DNA from: Biscogniauxia marginata | Lineage: Eukaryota; Ascomycota; Sordariomycetes; Xylariales; Xylariaceae | Assembly (NCBI GenBank): GCA_022695795.1 | Contig: MU404055.1 | Coordinates: 310,001-374,000 of the forward strand | Length of the DNA stretch: 64,000 bases | Reading direction: 5' to 3' | Shown here: one piece after another, positions 1 to 9,357 of the stretch | How positions within the stretch are numbered: the stretch's first letter is position 1 | Layout of the letters: each line of letters starts with the position of its first letter | Position numbers and translations under genes: made by a program | The notes under the pieces: generated by a model | The model's database searches: none | What the model saw: only the letters and a program-made list of their open reading frames with translations | Told to the model about the DNA's origin: nothing

Positions 1-856
1 TCGGTGTTCTTGAAATATCTAGGGGAGGGGGGTTCAAGTCAGTTACCACCGCTCAAGACTCCAGTAATCCCTGATCTGCATCTCCATGCCGGACTCTCTA
101 GAGGAGCAGGACTAGAAGGAGGCATGATTTTGCCATACGATGGGACTTACTCTGCTAGCTTGTCGTCATCCGATTGAGCCACCGAGGCAGCCTCCTCGGC
201 AAGGCTCGCGCAACGATCAATTGCATTACTGGTCTGAGTAAGCTCGGTGCCAGTGCAATCATCCTGGACTTCTTGTCGCTTGGCGTGGAAGGTAGTGTAG
301 ACCTTGGCGGCCTCGACACCATCAATCTTGGCGGACATGAGGTTGGTCGAGAAGGGGACCACACCGGTGATCTTGGTCGAATTTCCCACGGCGTAGCTCA
401 GAGCACCCTCTGAAAAGATATCGAACGCACCACCGACACTAAGGTCGTGTAGCTCGCCAATGTCGAAGTTGGCCTCCACGGTCTGTCCAGCGGGAATCGT
501 CTGGAAAGCCTGTTCGCTAAGGTGGGCGGTACTGACACGGAGACGAGCACCGCTGAAAGCGACCTTGGACTCTGCGATGAACTATGTCAGCAGAGTGTAC
601 AACGATAGGGGTGGTCCAGCCATGACGACTTACGGCCTTGGTAGACCTTGACCTTTTCGACAGGAGCACTGTCCAAGAAGGTACCAGTCTTGAACACCTT
701 CAGACTAGACGAGCCGGTGTTGGTAATGCTAGCTTTGACACCGGTATTTCCGATCATCTCGAGTTTGATGTCAAGCGGTGTTTCACGTTTGTTCAGGCTG
801 ACAGAGGCAGCGCTAGCCACCGTGGCAAGGAGAGAGACACCGGCGAGGAACTTCAT
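1..856 (-). CDS. Deuterolysin-type (M35) metalloprotease precursor, 5' part only
   Basis: The gene runs off the left edge of the window. Exons on the minus strand are 856-634, 571-151 and 18-1 (partial); both introns have GT..AG ends and keep frame. The start follows from a clear signal peptide (MKFLAGVSLLATVASA). The next roughly 175 residues match the beta-rich propeptide of fungal deuterolysins (NTG motif, then a DIGELHDLS-like segment). The mature enzyme begins after a Lys-Arg (AKR) site, followed by the conserved DCTGT stretch with its first mature Cys, and the third exon begins YFKNT as in the family. The zinc motif (HExxH plus downstream Asp, aspzincin type) lies outside the window, so catalytic competence cannot be judged. 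Family role: secreted neutral Zn endopeptidase. A TATAAAGA box lies about 100 nt upstream. Confidence 0.9.
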
Positions 857-956
857 CTTGGACAGCTGAACGATTCCGACTTGCTGGTTTGAGGAGATGG
901 CTTATGCGGTCGAGGTTGAAGCTAGGAGGTATTAAACAGACTCGGCAAGAAGCCCA

Positions 957-964
957 TCTTTATA
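957..964 (-). promoter_or_regulatory. TATA-like box of the deuterolysin gene
   Basis: TATAAAGA on the minus strand, 101 nt upstream of the start codon at 856, a usual spacing for a filamentous-fungal TATA element plus leader. Position and sequence only; the transcription start is not known. Confidence 0.4.
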
Positions 965-2654
965 CCAGGTGAAGTTGAAGCCGCTTCGCTAGACTAGTAG
1001 TGCCGAGATTCCCGGATGTCTTCCCCTATGTATTCTATACTCAAGAGTGGATGCGACGAATCTTCACTACCCTATCATAGTCATAAAAGGTTAAATTATC
1101 TGCGGCGATGAAGCCTAACGAGGAATGTCGACAGATCTGTGTTGTAGCTGGTATGCTTCATAAACAAATTCAGCCCTGGCATTGCCGATCCTCAGATATC
1201 TACCCTGATCCCTGAACTACTTTTCGTGGGTAATGACGAGGACCCGAGGGTTGTACTCGTGTCCACAACCGCCATGAACGAGTATACAATCAGCATAGGA
1301 ACTTGAACCTAGACGATGGTGATAGACAATCCATATACTGGCTTTGGAAGGAGGTCGTTGAAAATCTCGAGATGATGGAAATATTTTTTCACTCATGAAG
1401 ATCTAACTAGGGTTGATTTTGTCATTCTTCCGCGGGATGCCTCTGACATCTTCACTAAAGCCAGCCTCTTTACCTACTGAGGAGGCCGTAGTATGACGGC
1501 CTAGGAGACTATGCACCTGCAAGGCGGTCCTCGAGTTCCTCACATCGGTTCCCTTGTCCATAGCATGATTCGAATATATTTACCTCCACACTGAGCATAG
1601 TAGATGCGGCCCTGCATTTCCGTGACATTACGTGCCTGTTTCGATTATCGAGACTTGGCGAAAACCACCTTTATATATCCAGCTCTTAGCTCTGAAACAA
1701 ATAGATTTGACTAAGCTGATCGGCACCGGGAAAATGGCATCAGACATGCCGAACCGTGGTTGGTTTAGGGCTCAGCCGAGCCAAGACCAAATGCCTCAGA
1801 GTGTGCAGGGCAGATGATAAGTACTCCGTAGTCATCCTAATTAAATAAAGATCCTGAACCCTGCGAAGAAAATCTTGTTTGTTAAATAGTCTTGTTCCTT
1901 CAGTCTCGCGTCACGTTCTAAAAGCATCAATCCTGGTAATATAAGCCGTGACTTAAATCTTTTTTTTCGTTCTCTTCTGTTCCTATGATCGATATACTCG
2001 TCGCTATGATGGTATAGTGTGATGGTGTAGCAGATAGAGGCTATGGGGGGCTCTGACTAACAGTTTGTATCTAGGAACGGGGTTAGTTAATATGCTTCAA
2101 ACAGCTCGGGTTAATACGTATTAGGTCACCTGCTCTTTTTGTCTAGCTCCGCAATGCAATACTCCCGACCTCAACACATTCCAAAACATCCCTCCTCTAA
2201 CGGAATGTCCAGGATTGATTGGTCGGCCGTATAGCGGTAAAAGGCGCCGAATCGGATGGGTGAGTATTGATTCGCCTGTCGCACCCGGTTATCGAACATG
2301 CTTCCATTGCGTATCAGCATGCCAAGATACGTATCCTATTCGAGAAGCTAGTTAACTGGACTCGCAGGTGGCCGCGACTCATCTAAGCCATCCCGCGCCA
2401 CTCCAGGCATCAAACGTCTGATAACACTGGCCATATCTACCATGTTGTAGAACGAAGCCTGGAGTTTTGCATAGACTCAGACTCCTTATGTCAATTCAGA
2501 TCCCGTCTTTAATGTACGATCTTCCTATCACATTCCCATATCCGATTTTCGAATCGTGAGCCAAGACTGCAGGGTCGAAAATACGAGACCGACCGTCACG
2601 TCCATTCCCAAGGAGGGATAAAAATAACATACGAACATTGACGTACCAATATCG
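965..2654. other. Intergenic region, divergent promoters
   Basis: About 1.7 kb between the divergent deuterolysin and membrane-protein genes. Short open frames here (for example 1632-1817) lack protein-like composition and good starts. No repeat, RNA gene or mobile element was recognised. Confidence 0.5.
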
Positions 2655-3254
2655 ATGGTAGTCAAGCGCTCTTATCTGATCCCACGTATCGTTGGGCTGG
2701 TCGTTCTCGCCATATTATTCCTATTCTTCCGGAGAACCGAGCTACTTTACGGTTCGTATTCAGACGTTGTCAGGATGTCCGACTCGGTTATCTCGTCGTT
2801 GAAGGTGAAGGTCCGGCAAGTCAGCTCGTCCCCGCCAACGCTGGCAATCGGCGTCACCAACGCCCACTCGAGCGCTGTGACCATATTGTCATGGAGTTCA
2901 CCACTTGACCCTCTAGCTGTGCAGCTAGGCCTCCTATCCTTCACACCTGCTGGGAGCGATAGTCCAGTAGAAATACCAAAAATCATGGTCAGACGAAGGC
3001 TGCCACCTGGGCCAGAATCACTGGTGACGATCGAGCCGGGACAGACGAAGGAACAACAGTTGGAGCTGAAACAGCCTGTCGTCCCTCTGGACAAGCTGCA
3101 AGGGAAGGTGGGCGTCGTCTGCCAAGGGGAATGGACGGGCGTCTGGGCCTCTAAAGCTGATGATATTCCGGCCGAATCGCTAGAGAAGCTCGGCCTCAGC
3201 GAAGATGGTTCCAGAGATAAGTTCGAAAGTCAGCAAGTGGAAATAGACATTTGA
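2655..3254 (+). CDS. Single-pass membrane protein with deuterolysin-propeptide-like domain
   Basis: Intronless, 199 residues, with an ATG start. Residues about 10-26 form one hydrophobic segment (IVGLVVLAILFLFF) after a basic N-terminus, so this is either a signal anchor or an uncleaved signal. The rest looks like a beta-sandwich: a V-x-V-T-N segment, then SPLDPLAVQLGLLSFTP, an MVRRRLPP motif, and a V-T-I-E-P-G-Q-T-K segment. I recognise this as a conserved fungal hypothetical protein whose pattern (N-T-N turn, SAPV/SPLD segment, RRR/MVRRR, then an acidic E-P-G turn) resembles the deuterolysin propeptide. It has no zinc motif and no catalytic domain. The similarity and the nearby divergent deuterolysin are observations; a chaperone or inhibitor role would be speculation. 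Confidence 0.75.
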   Translation: MVVKRSYLIPRIVGLVVLAILFLFFRRTELLYGSYSDVVRMSDSVISSLKVKVRQVSSSPPTLAIGVTNAHSSAVTILSWSSPLDPLAVQLGLLSFTPAGSDSPVEIPKIMVRRRLPPGPESLVTIEPGQTKEQQLELKQPVVPLDKLQGKVGVVCQGEWTGVWASKADDIPAESLEKLGLSEDGSRDKFESQQVEIDI

Positions 3255-4634
3255 CGCGAAGCCAGGAGTATAGAGACAGGTAGCATGGGCTACCTATATT
3301 TAGTGCCGAGCCCAAACCCGGCAGTGTACCGAGTCCCAAAAGATTGACATCTAGACTCAAGGCAGCCCGAATACCTACATACAGCAATCATATTCGACCG
3401 ATGTTTGTGATACTTCGAGTGACCAAATCTCCGAGGTATTGAACTTGGTGTTACGTGGCGAAAGAAAGAGGCTGCCCTAGGTGCATAGTGGAACCCCGAG
3501 CCCCTCTTCGTGGTAACAATATAGCGAATGGATGCTTCTGCACACATTCATTGGTGTTGATGACTTCATTTTGAAAGCGTGCCAATGCACAGACCACCAC
3601 ACTCCCGTCATAAAGTTTGCTTATGTAACACAGTCTACCTACCTCGTACCCGGTGCATTGGTCGCATTGGTCGCACTTTAACCCCTTAGGTATAGGTACA
3701 TATGTTTCCCATCTGCACTACTTCATAGGTGGTATCTTACAGTGCTTGGGCAGGCTAGGTGGTTGTGCAGAGGTGGAATATGCCCGTTATAAAGCACCAA
3801 ATCAGCAAGAAGACAGCTGTTAGACCTCGCAGGTAATGGCTTGTCCATTGGTGACTTTTTTTTCCTTTTTTCCTTCTTGTCCCTCTCTACTTTCTTTCCG
3901 GGTTTTAAGCCAATAACTCTACATCCTGTTAATTTCGGGCCTCAGTGACCACCACGGTCGACATGTAATTCTACCTAACATGTGACGTGCTGCCGAAGCA
4001 TAACTTCAAGCAGGTACCCAAGCAGTACCTCAGGCGAGTAATTTATTAGCCTCATTTGCATGTCGACGTGACCTCATGTTTGCCCAATTGAGTTCGGTAC
4101 CTGACCTATCCTTCAACGTACCTACCTTACCTAACCTTACCTAATCTCTACCTGACAGCCTTGACAACAACTTCGTCCTTACGTCGTCCTCACTTCGTCC
4201 TCATGTCTTCGCATCTTTACATCCTCACATCTTCACGTAAGACTATCGCTACTACTAATACAACTTCTTTTCTCCGACCCAGGTCGGTCTGTAATTTTTC
4301 TAAGCATCGTCACCATCGACATTCCAAGCACTAACCAACCGGTCTGCATGTCTCGTCGTCTCTGCCTACTCTGCAAATTAGTTAGTCGGCTCTCGGCCAT
4401 TCCATTCGCACCTCAGCTTCTAACTTCGGGTAAACCAAGACGTAGATGGGCATGATACCTAATACCTTCACCCTTTGATGGATGACAAGTGGTCTTTCTA
4501 CGATATATTCCGTAGTTTAGACCGATTAAGATCACCCTCGCCGTTCTGCCACTCCGTCGGGGCCACCCGTATTTCGTCGTATTTTCGATCAGCTGTCTTT
4601 CCTTACATAATATCACTCTGCCACACCCACCAAG
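3255..4634. other. Intergenic region with TACCTA-rich promoter
   Basis: About 1.4 kb. Holds pyrimidine-rich runs around 3850-3900 and a TACCTACCTTACCTAACC-like string near 4119-4150, immediately upstream of the 2EXR gene. Open frames in this stretch overlap low-complexity sequence and are not convincing. No RNA gene seen. Confidence 0.45.
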
Positions 4635-5882
4635 ATGGCCTCGTCTGCAATGCATTTCGATATGCCAAGGAGCCTTCAACAGTTCTCCCTATTCGCCAAG
4701 CTCCCTTACGATATTCGTTATAAGATCTGGATGGGTATCATCTTCACCCCTGGCATCCATTTCTTGAAGTTTGTGGACAGTGTCGATGACCTATTCGACA
4801 ATGAACTATATTCCTGGGGTGGAGATAGTGATGGATCGCTCGATAACCCATCCTCACGCATCCCGCAAGCGAAGACGACTAGACTGTCAAATTTCACAGC
4901 CGTACTCAAGCCTATTTTCCCTCTGGCTGCCGCCGACAAGTCGTACTACCTGACAATGAGCAAATCACTCACCCGGCTTGCCTTGTCTTGTAACGAAGCC
5001 AGGTACCTTGTCGACCAGGTCACCTCGAGGCCAGGGAACCTAACCCTGGACAGCGGCCGTTTAGTCCTTCTGGAAAGATCGTCCGATATCGTATGCATCG
5101 ACTTTCCCAGAATGATATATTCAAGGCATCTCGGCAAATGGGCAGAGCGTCTTGACCTAGATCAGTTGGCAAAGATTCGTCGATTAGCTATTCGCTACAC
5201 TACAGAATGGGATGAAGAGAGCCGGATCTGTAGCACTTGCGGTCGCGTCCATAATCTTCGTCGTCGGTATGGCCATCCTCACCACGTTTATGAGTTTGCC
5301 TCGTTGTTCAAGAATCTTGAGACATTCTACTTCATCGACTGTTTTGCCGTGCGAAAATCATCTGATGGGAGCACTCCGTCAAAGCGAGGTTTGTGTCATG
5401 ACATCTAAAAATGATAACGAATTTAATATTCAGAAGCTTACTTCTACATAGCGCCTAAAGACCAGGGCGAGTGCTTTGCTAGTGGCGAAGGAGGGAGAAC
5501 CTATTACGAGGTGGATCGGGATTCCTGCAAGATCAACACGGGCGTCTTCGGTCTCTTGTCATGGGTTCAGGAGAACTACGTCACGCATTGTCAGAAGAGC
5601 TCCAAAGGCCATCACAATCCAGAAAATGTCAAGTTCAAGGTCCTAGCTTGTGAATGGAACGCCGACCAGCAGTTAGCGCCAGTCAAGCGCCAGGAACCAA
5701 ACCCACCATCGGTCCGTAAGAAAAGACCGAGAACATACCGTCCCGACCTCACGGGTGCCTTCCGGACTCTGGCTGTAGATGGTGCTTCTAGCCCTGACTC
5801 GAAATTTCCCAGCACTCTACCTGTTGTTTTCGGCGATGAAGGCAAGTCCAAGTTTGAGTTCACTGTAGATGTGCCTCATTAA
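4635..5882 (+). CDS. 2EXR-domain protein
   Basis: Two exons, 4635-5388 and 5434-5882, joined by a 45-nt GT..AG intron; the product is 400 residues. The N-terminal FSLFAKLPYDIRYKIW segment (from about residue 16) is the signature of the fungal 2EXR domain, an F-box-like fold found in large expanded families of filamentous ascomycetes. A CSTCGRVH segment around residue 198 is a possible partial zinc site, but only one Cys pair is visible. The second exon holds a basic stretch (RKKRPRTYR). The function of 2EXR proteins is unknown; a role in protein-protein interaction is usually assumed. The start lies in a good context after CACCAAG. Confidence 0.8.
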
Positions 5883-6904
5883 AGTACTTGGCACATCTTG
5901 TTCTCCCAACACGTCACTCTTTTCCCGAACCAATTTCCCACATAGACAATCCCTCGACATGGGTACCCACGAAAATTCTGGTGGGATAATACCATTTCCT
6001 TTGTCACCTACAGGCTGTTGATACCCAGACTAATTAGGCGTCGTTGGCTGGGGGAGGAATCAATAAGGAGTTTATGCAGCATAACTTATGATTAATACAC
6101 TAGATCACAACATTACGCTCTCTTGTTTAGGCTTATTGCTATGTTGAATTTCTCTGTGTATCTGTATTTGGCCCATACATTCTCATCTTGGATGGTTTAA
6201 TCAGGGGATATGGGTAAACAGAAGCTTGTTATTGGCTGATCTCGTCTGTGGAATTGTTAGGAGACTAACATAGCCCCTTTGAGAAAGCCCGATATCGACA
6301 TCATCCTTGACATATCAGCGACCGAGCCTTGTCTTCCTCCATCACCCGGTACTAATTCAAATACAATATTGATCGACTTTTTTGAAAATGAAATATCGGA
6401 CTTAATTTTCATACTGAAGGTCTATACTCTCAATCTCATTGGAGCTGTTGCGTTGACAGAGGTACTATTAACTATTCACCTGATAATGCCTTTGCTGGAT
6501 TGGGCATTTGCCGAAAGGAGTGCCGGATTTCGGGGCAGAGAAGTGGATCTCGGCTCTCCCGTTCGGTTTTGATCTCATCATAAAGATTCTGCCAGTATTC
6601 AACGACTCAAATCTTGGAGATTTCACTGATTTAAAGTCCGGTTTTATATATATATCATATCACCCCCACAATTGGTAAAAGGCCAATTCCTACCCAGCGC
6701 ATGTGAAGAACCATTCACCCCACCATATTCGAGAATGATCTTGGGGATCTAGGATTAACTAACGAGAATAGCCGAGGAAAGAGCCCCTCTTGAGATAAAC
6801 ATATTTAAGGAAGTCCAGATTGAAGCTCATCTTTCAACTTTCAACATTGGTTCATTCGCGTTAGGTCCCTGCTCGACTTGCTTACCCGACTAGATACATA
6901 CATC
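5883..6904. other. Intergenic region with a coding-like remnant
   Basis: About 1 kb between the 2EXR gene and the hydrolase fusion. The only protein-like stretch is the 63-codon frame at 6487-6678, described separately. The rest is AT-rich without recognised elements. Confidence 0.45.
6487..6678 (+). pseudogene. Orphan C-terminal coding-like fragment
   Basis: An open frame of 63 codons starting right after a TAA and ending at TAA 6676-6678. It contains segments with normal protein texture (KGVPDFGAEKWISALPFGFD, then LKSGFIYISYHPHNW), which look like a real C-terminus. There is no start codon, and I could not join it by a canonical intron in phase to any upstream frame. I do not recognise the family. 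It may be a decayed gene or a last exon whose upstream exons I failed to find. Confidence 0.3.
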
Positions 6905-8527
6905 ATGGCTAGCCCTGGAATACTCTACGTTACTATGCAGCCCAAACCGGGGCTGTCTCTCCAGCAATTTCACGAATGGTATAACAACGAACACGGCCCA
7001 ACTCGGCTGAGGCTACCCCAGATTTTCACCAACGGGCTCCGGTACCAGGCAACGGATGGACAGGAACCAACCTTTCTTGCCTTCTACGACGTGACGTCTT
7101 TGCCATATTTGGAAACTGAAACATACACCCGCTTGCGAGAAAATAGGTCGACTCGCGAGGCCGAGACTATTGGCCAGGTAGACGCGGTGAGATATATCTG
7201 GGATCTGGTTTGGGCTAAGCAATCTCCGCTTTTCATCCCCATCGAGCAATTAACAGACGAGGAGGGCGAAGGCATTGTACTGGTCGCTATTCAGTTTAAG
7301 CCAACAGAGACAGACAACTCGGAGACAGAGATCAAAAAGTGGTACCAGGAGGAGCATGTAGATATGATGTCCAAGGTTCCTGGTTGGTTGCGATCGCGCC
7401 TCCTCAAGACATCAAGCCTCGACCCCGGTGCCGGGACTTCGTATTTGGCCTTGCATGATTTCGCTCGGGAAAATGGCCTCGGGGGATCAGAGCACAAAGC
7501 CTCCACGTCGACTCCCCGGGCCGCAGAGATCCTTGGAAAATACGCCACACTGACCTCTCGAAGGGTGTATTCGCTCTTATATATATTTGGGCCTGCACCA
7601 CGCGATCTTTTGCACCTGTCTCAACTCCCGCCGAGCTCCTCGGCATTCAAGTGGGGGGATGCGGAGACAATCATATCGAGCAGTCCCAGTCCCGTCATTC
7701 AGTCCTACGTGACCGCACCTGACGGACTAATGATTCCGTATAGACTAGAAGGCAACCCGGATCCCAAGGCACCAACAATCGCGTTCTGCAATTCCCTGCT
7801 TACTTCACTGCACATGTGGGATCCGATCGTCGAGATTCTCAAAGTGAAGAAATCACAGTATCGTATACTTCGGTACGACACGCGGGGGCGACACCCGATA
7901 CCTTCGCCTCCTCAACCGGCTACTTTAGACATTTTGGCAGATGACTTGAGCTCCATATTGGAAGCCTTGAGAATTCCGAAACTAGATGCCCTAATAGGTG
8001 TCTCCATGGGCGGGGCAACGACCTTGAAATTCGCCCTGAAGTATCCGAGCAAGCTAGGAAAATTCATCGCATGCGACTTCAATGCCGCCTCGAGCCCAGC
8101 AAACACGGGCGCTTGGAAAGAACGGATCGACGTGGCGGAGACGCCGCTCGAGGACGGGGCTCCGGGAATCAAGAAGCTTGCCGGACAGACCGTGGAGAGA
8201 TGGTTCCACCCCGCCACGATGAAGAAGCCGGACACGGTCAAGTGGATGATCGATATAGTAGGGGGAAACGACGTCGAGGGCTTCAAGTATAGCTGCCAGG
8301 CACTGTGGGACTACGACATGAAGGCCCAGATGAAGGATTGCCAAGTCCCCGGGCTGCTGGTCGTCGGCGAAGGCGACGGGAAGGGCGCTCTGGTCAAGGC
8401 CATGGAAGGTTTCAAGGGCAATCTGGGGCAAAAAGGCGCTGAGCTGGCCATCGTGCCCGAAGCTGGCCACCTACCAATGTGCGAGAACCCTTCTGGGTTC
8501 TGGGAGGCCGTGGAGAAGGTTTTGTGA
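6905..8527 (+). CDS. Fusion of two EthD-like modules and an alpha/beta hydrolase
   Basis: Intronless, 540 residues; the ATG at 6905 lies in an ideal context (CATCATGGCT). Residues about 5-105 and 120-225 look like two EthD/dimeric alpha-beta-barrel modules (FHEWYNNEHGPTRLRLPQIF and, in the second, KKWYQEEHVDMMSKVPGWLRS, each with a W-Y-x-x-E-H core). From about 265 onward it is an alpha/beta hydrolase of the 3-oxoadipate enol-lactonase type: nucleophile in GVSMGG (Ser367), an Asp in VVGEGDGKG (Asp491) and a His in EAGHLPM (His522), so the triad is complete. EthD-like modules often bind or process aromatic and polyketide intermediates, and enol-lactonase-like hydrolases open lactone or enol-ester rings. 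A two-step catalyst on an aromatic-derived substrate is an inference. No signal peptide is seen, so it is probably cytosolic. Confidence 0.85.
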   Translation: MASPGILYVTMQPKPGLSLQQFHEWYNNEHGPTRLRLPQIFTNGLRYQATDGQEPTFLAFYDVTSLPYLETETYTRLRENRSTREAETIGQVDAVRYIWDLVWAKQSPLFIPIEQLTDEEGEGIVLVAIQFKPTETDNSETEIKKWYQEEHVDMMSKVPGWLRSRLLKTSSLDPGAGTSYLALHDFARENGLGGSEHKASTSTPRAAEILGKYATLTSRRVYSLLYIFGPAPRDLLHLSQLPPSSSAFKWGDAETIISSSPSPVIQSYVTAPDGLMIPYRLEGNPDPKAPTIAFCNSLLTSLHMWDPIVEILKVKKSQYRILRYDTRGRHPIPSPPQPATLDILADDLSSILEALRIPKLDALIGVSMGGATTLKFALKYPSKLGKFIACDFNAASSPANTGAWKERIDVAETPLEDGAPGIKKLAGQTVERWFHPATMKKPDTVKWMIDIVGGNDVEGFKYSCQALWDYDMKAQMKDCQVPGLLVVGEGDGKGALVKAMEGFKGNLGQKGAELAIVPEAGHLPMCENPSGFWEAVEKVL

Positions 8528-9357
8528 ACGACTCGTTCGTATTTCACTACAGGCAGATGAATGACATATGATTACTCACCGCATGTCGCTTCTCCTATAA
8601 GCTCACGCTCATTTGGAAGTACTATGAGATACAAGCAGATTTGAGTTGGAGCCAATATTCTTGTTAGCTATTAAATATGAGGCTTCAAGTTTATACATCA
8701 GTCTCATTGGCTTGTTGGACTTTAGAATTGATCTCATATAGCATTCGTTAAGACCGCCATTCAATGCCGTTGCCTTCAAACCCTCGCATCCATTTCTATT
8801 CACTAGGCATTAATTCCCAACTTGAAGCACCTTGACTTAAATCATATCAGCATTAGTTAGCCAGGTACACCTTTCACTCCGCCGGTGCGGCTACTCATTC
8901 GTCTTCTTCATTCGCTCTCGCTTAATGCGCTTGCTAGAGTCATCTCAACTCTCTAAATCATCATCATCGTGGGGCCAAGAGCCGCCTATTGACTGGACAT
9001 CTATATTTATATTCGAGGCCTGCTTTACGCTAAAGCCTCAAAGCTATCCTCCAATCCAACAAACTATGCCTAGTGAATCTATGGATTTAGGGGAATGAAT
9101 ACGACTCCGTGATTAACCTAGGCATTCCCCTTCAAGTTCCTAGTTAACCAATGATATTCAGATGAGCACTAGGTTACTCCTTTCTTCTGAGATACTTCAA
9201 TTCCTTATATAAGACATCAAATAACCCCCGACAATCCTTCTTCTCTTTTCCTCGATGGAATATTCGTAGCTCGGTTCATACAGTCACCATCTTGTCATTC
9301 AATGTCAGCTCAATATATTCACATCAACACTCGAACAAAGCAACATCAGTATCGAAA
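8528..9357. other. Intergenic region upstream of the subtilase gene
   Basis: About 830 nt, AT-rich. Contains the TATATAAG box listed separately and CT-rich leader sequence around 9230-9300. Nothing else was recognised. Confidence 0.45.
9206..9213 (+). promoter_or_regulatory. TATA-like box of the subtilase gene
   Basis: TATATAAG, 145 nt upstream of the ATG at 9358, followed by a pyrimidine-rich leader. Assigned by position and sequence only. Confidence 0.4.
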
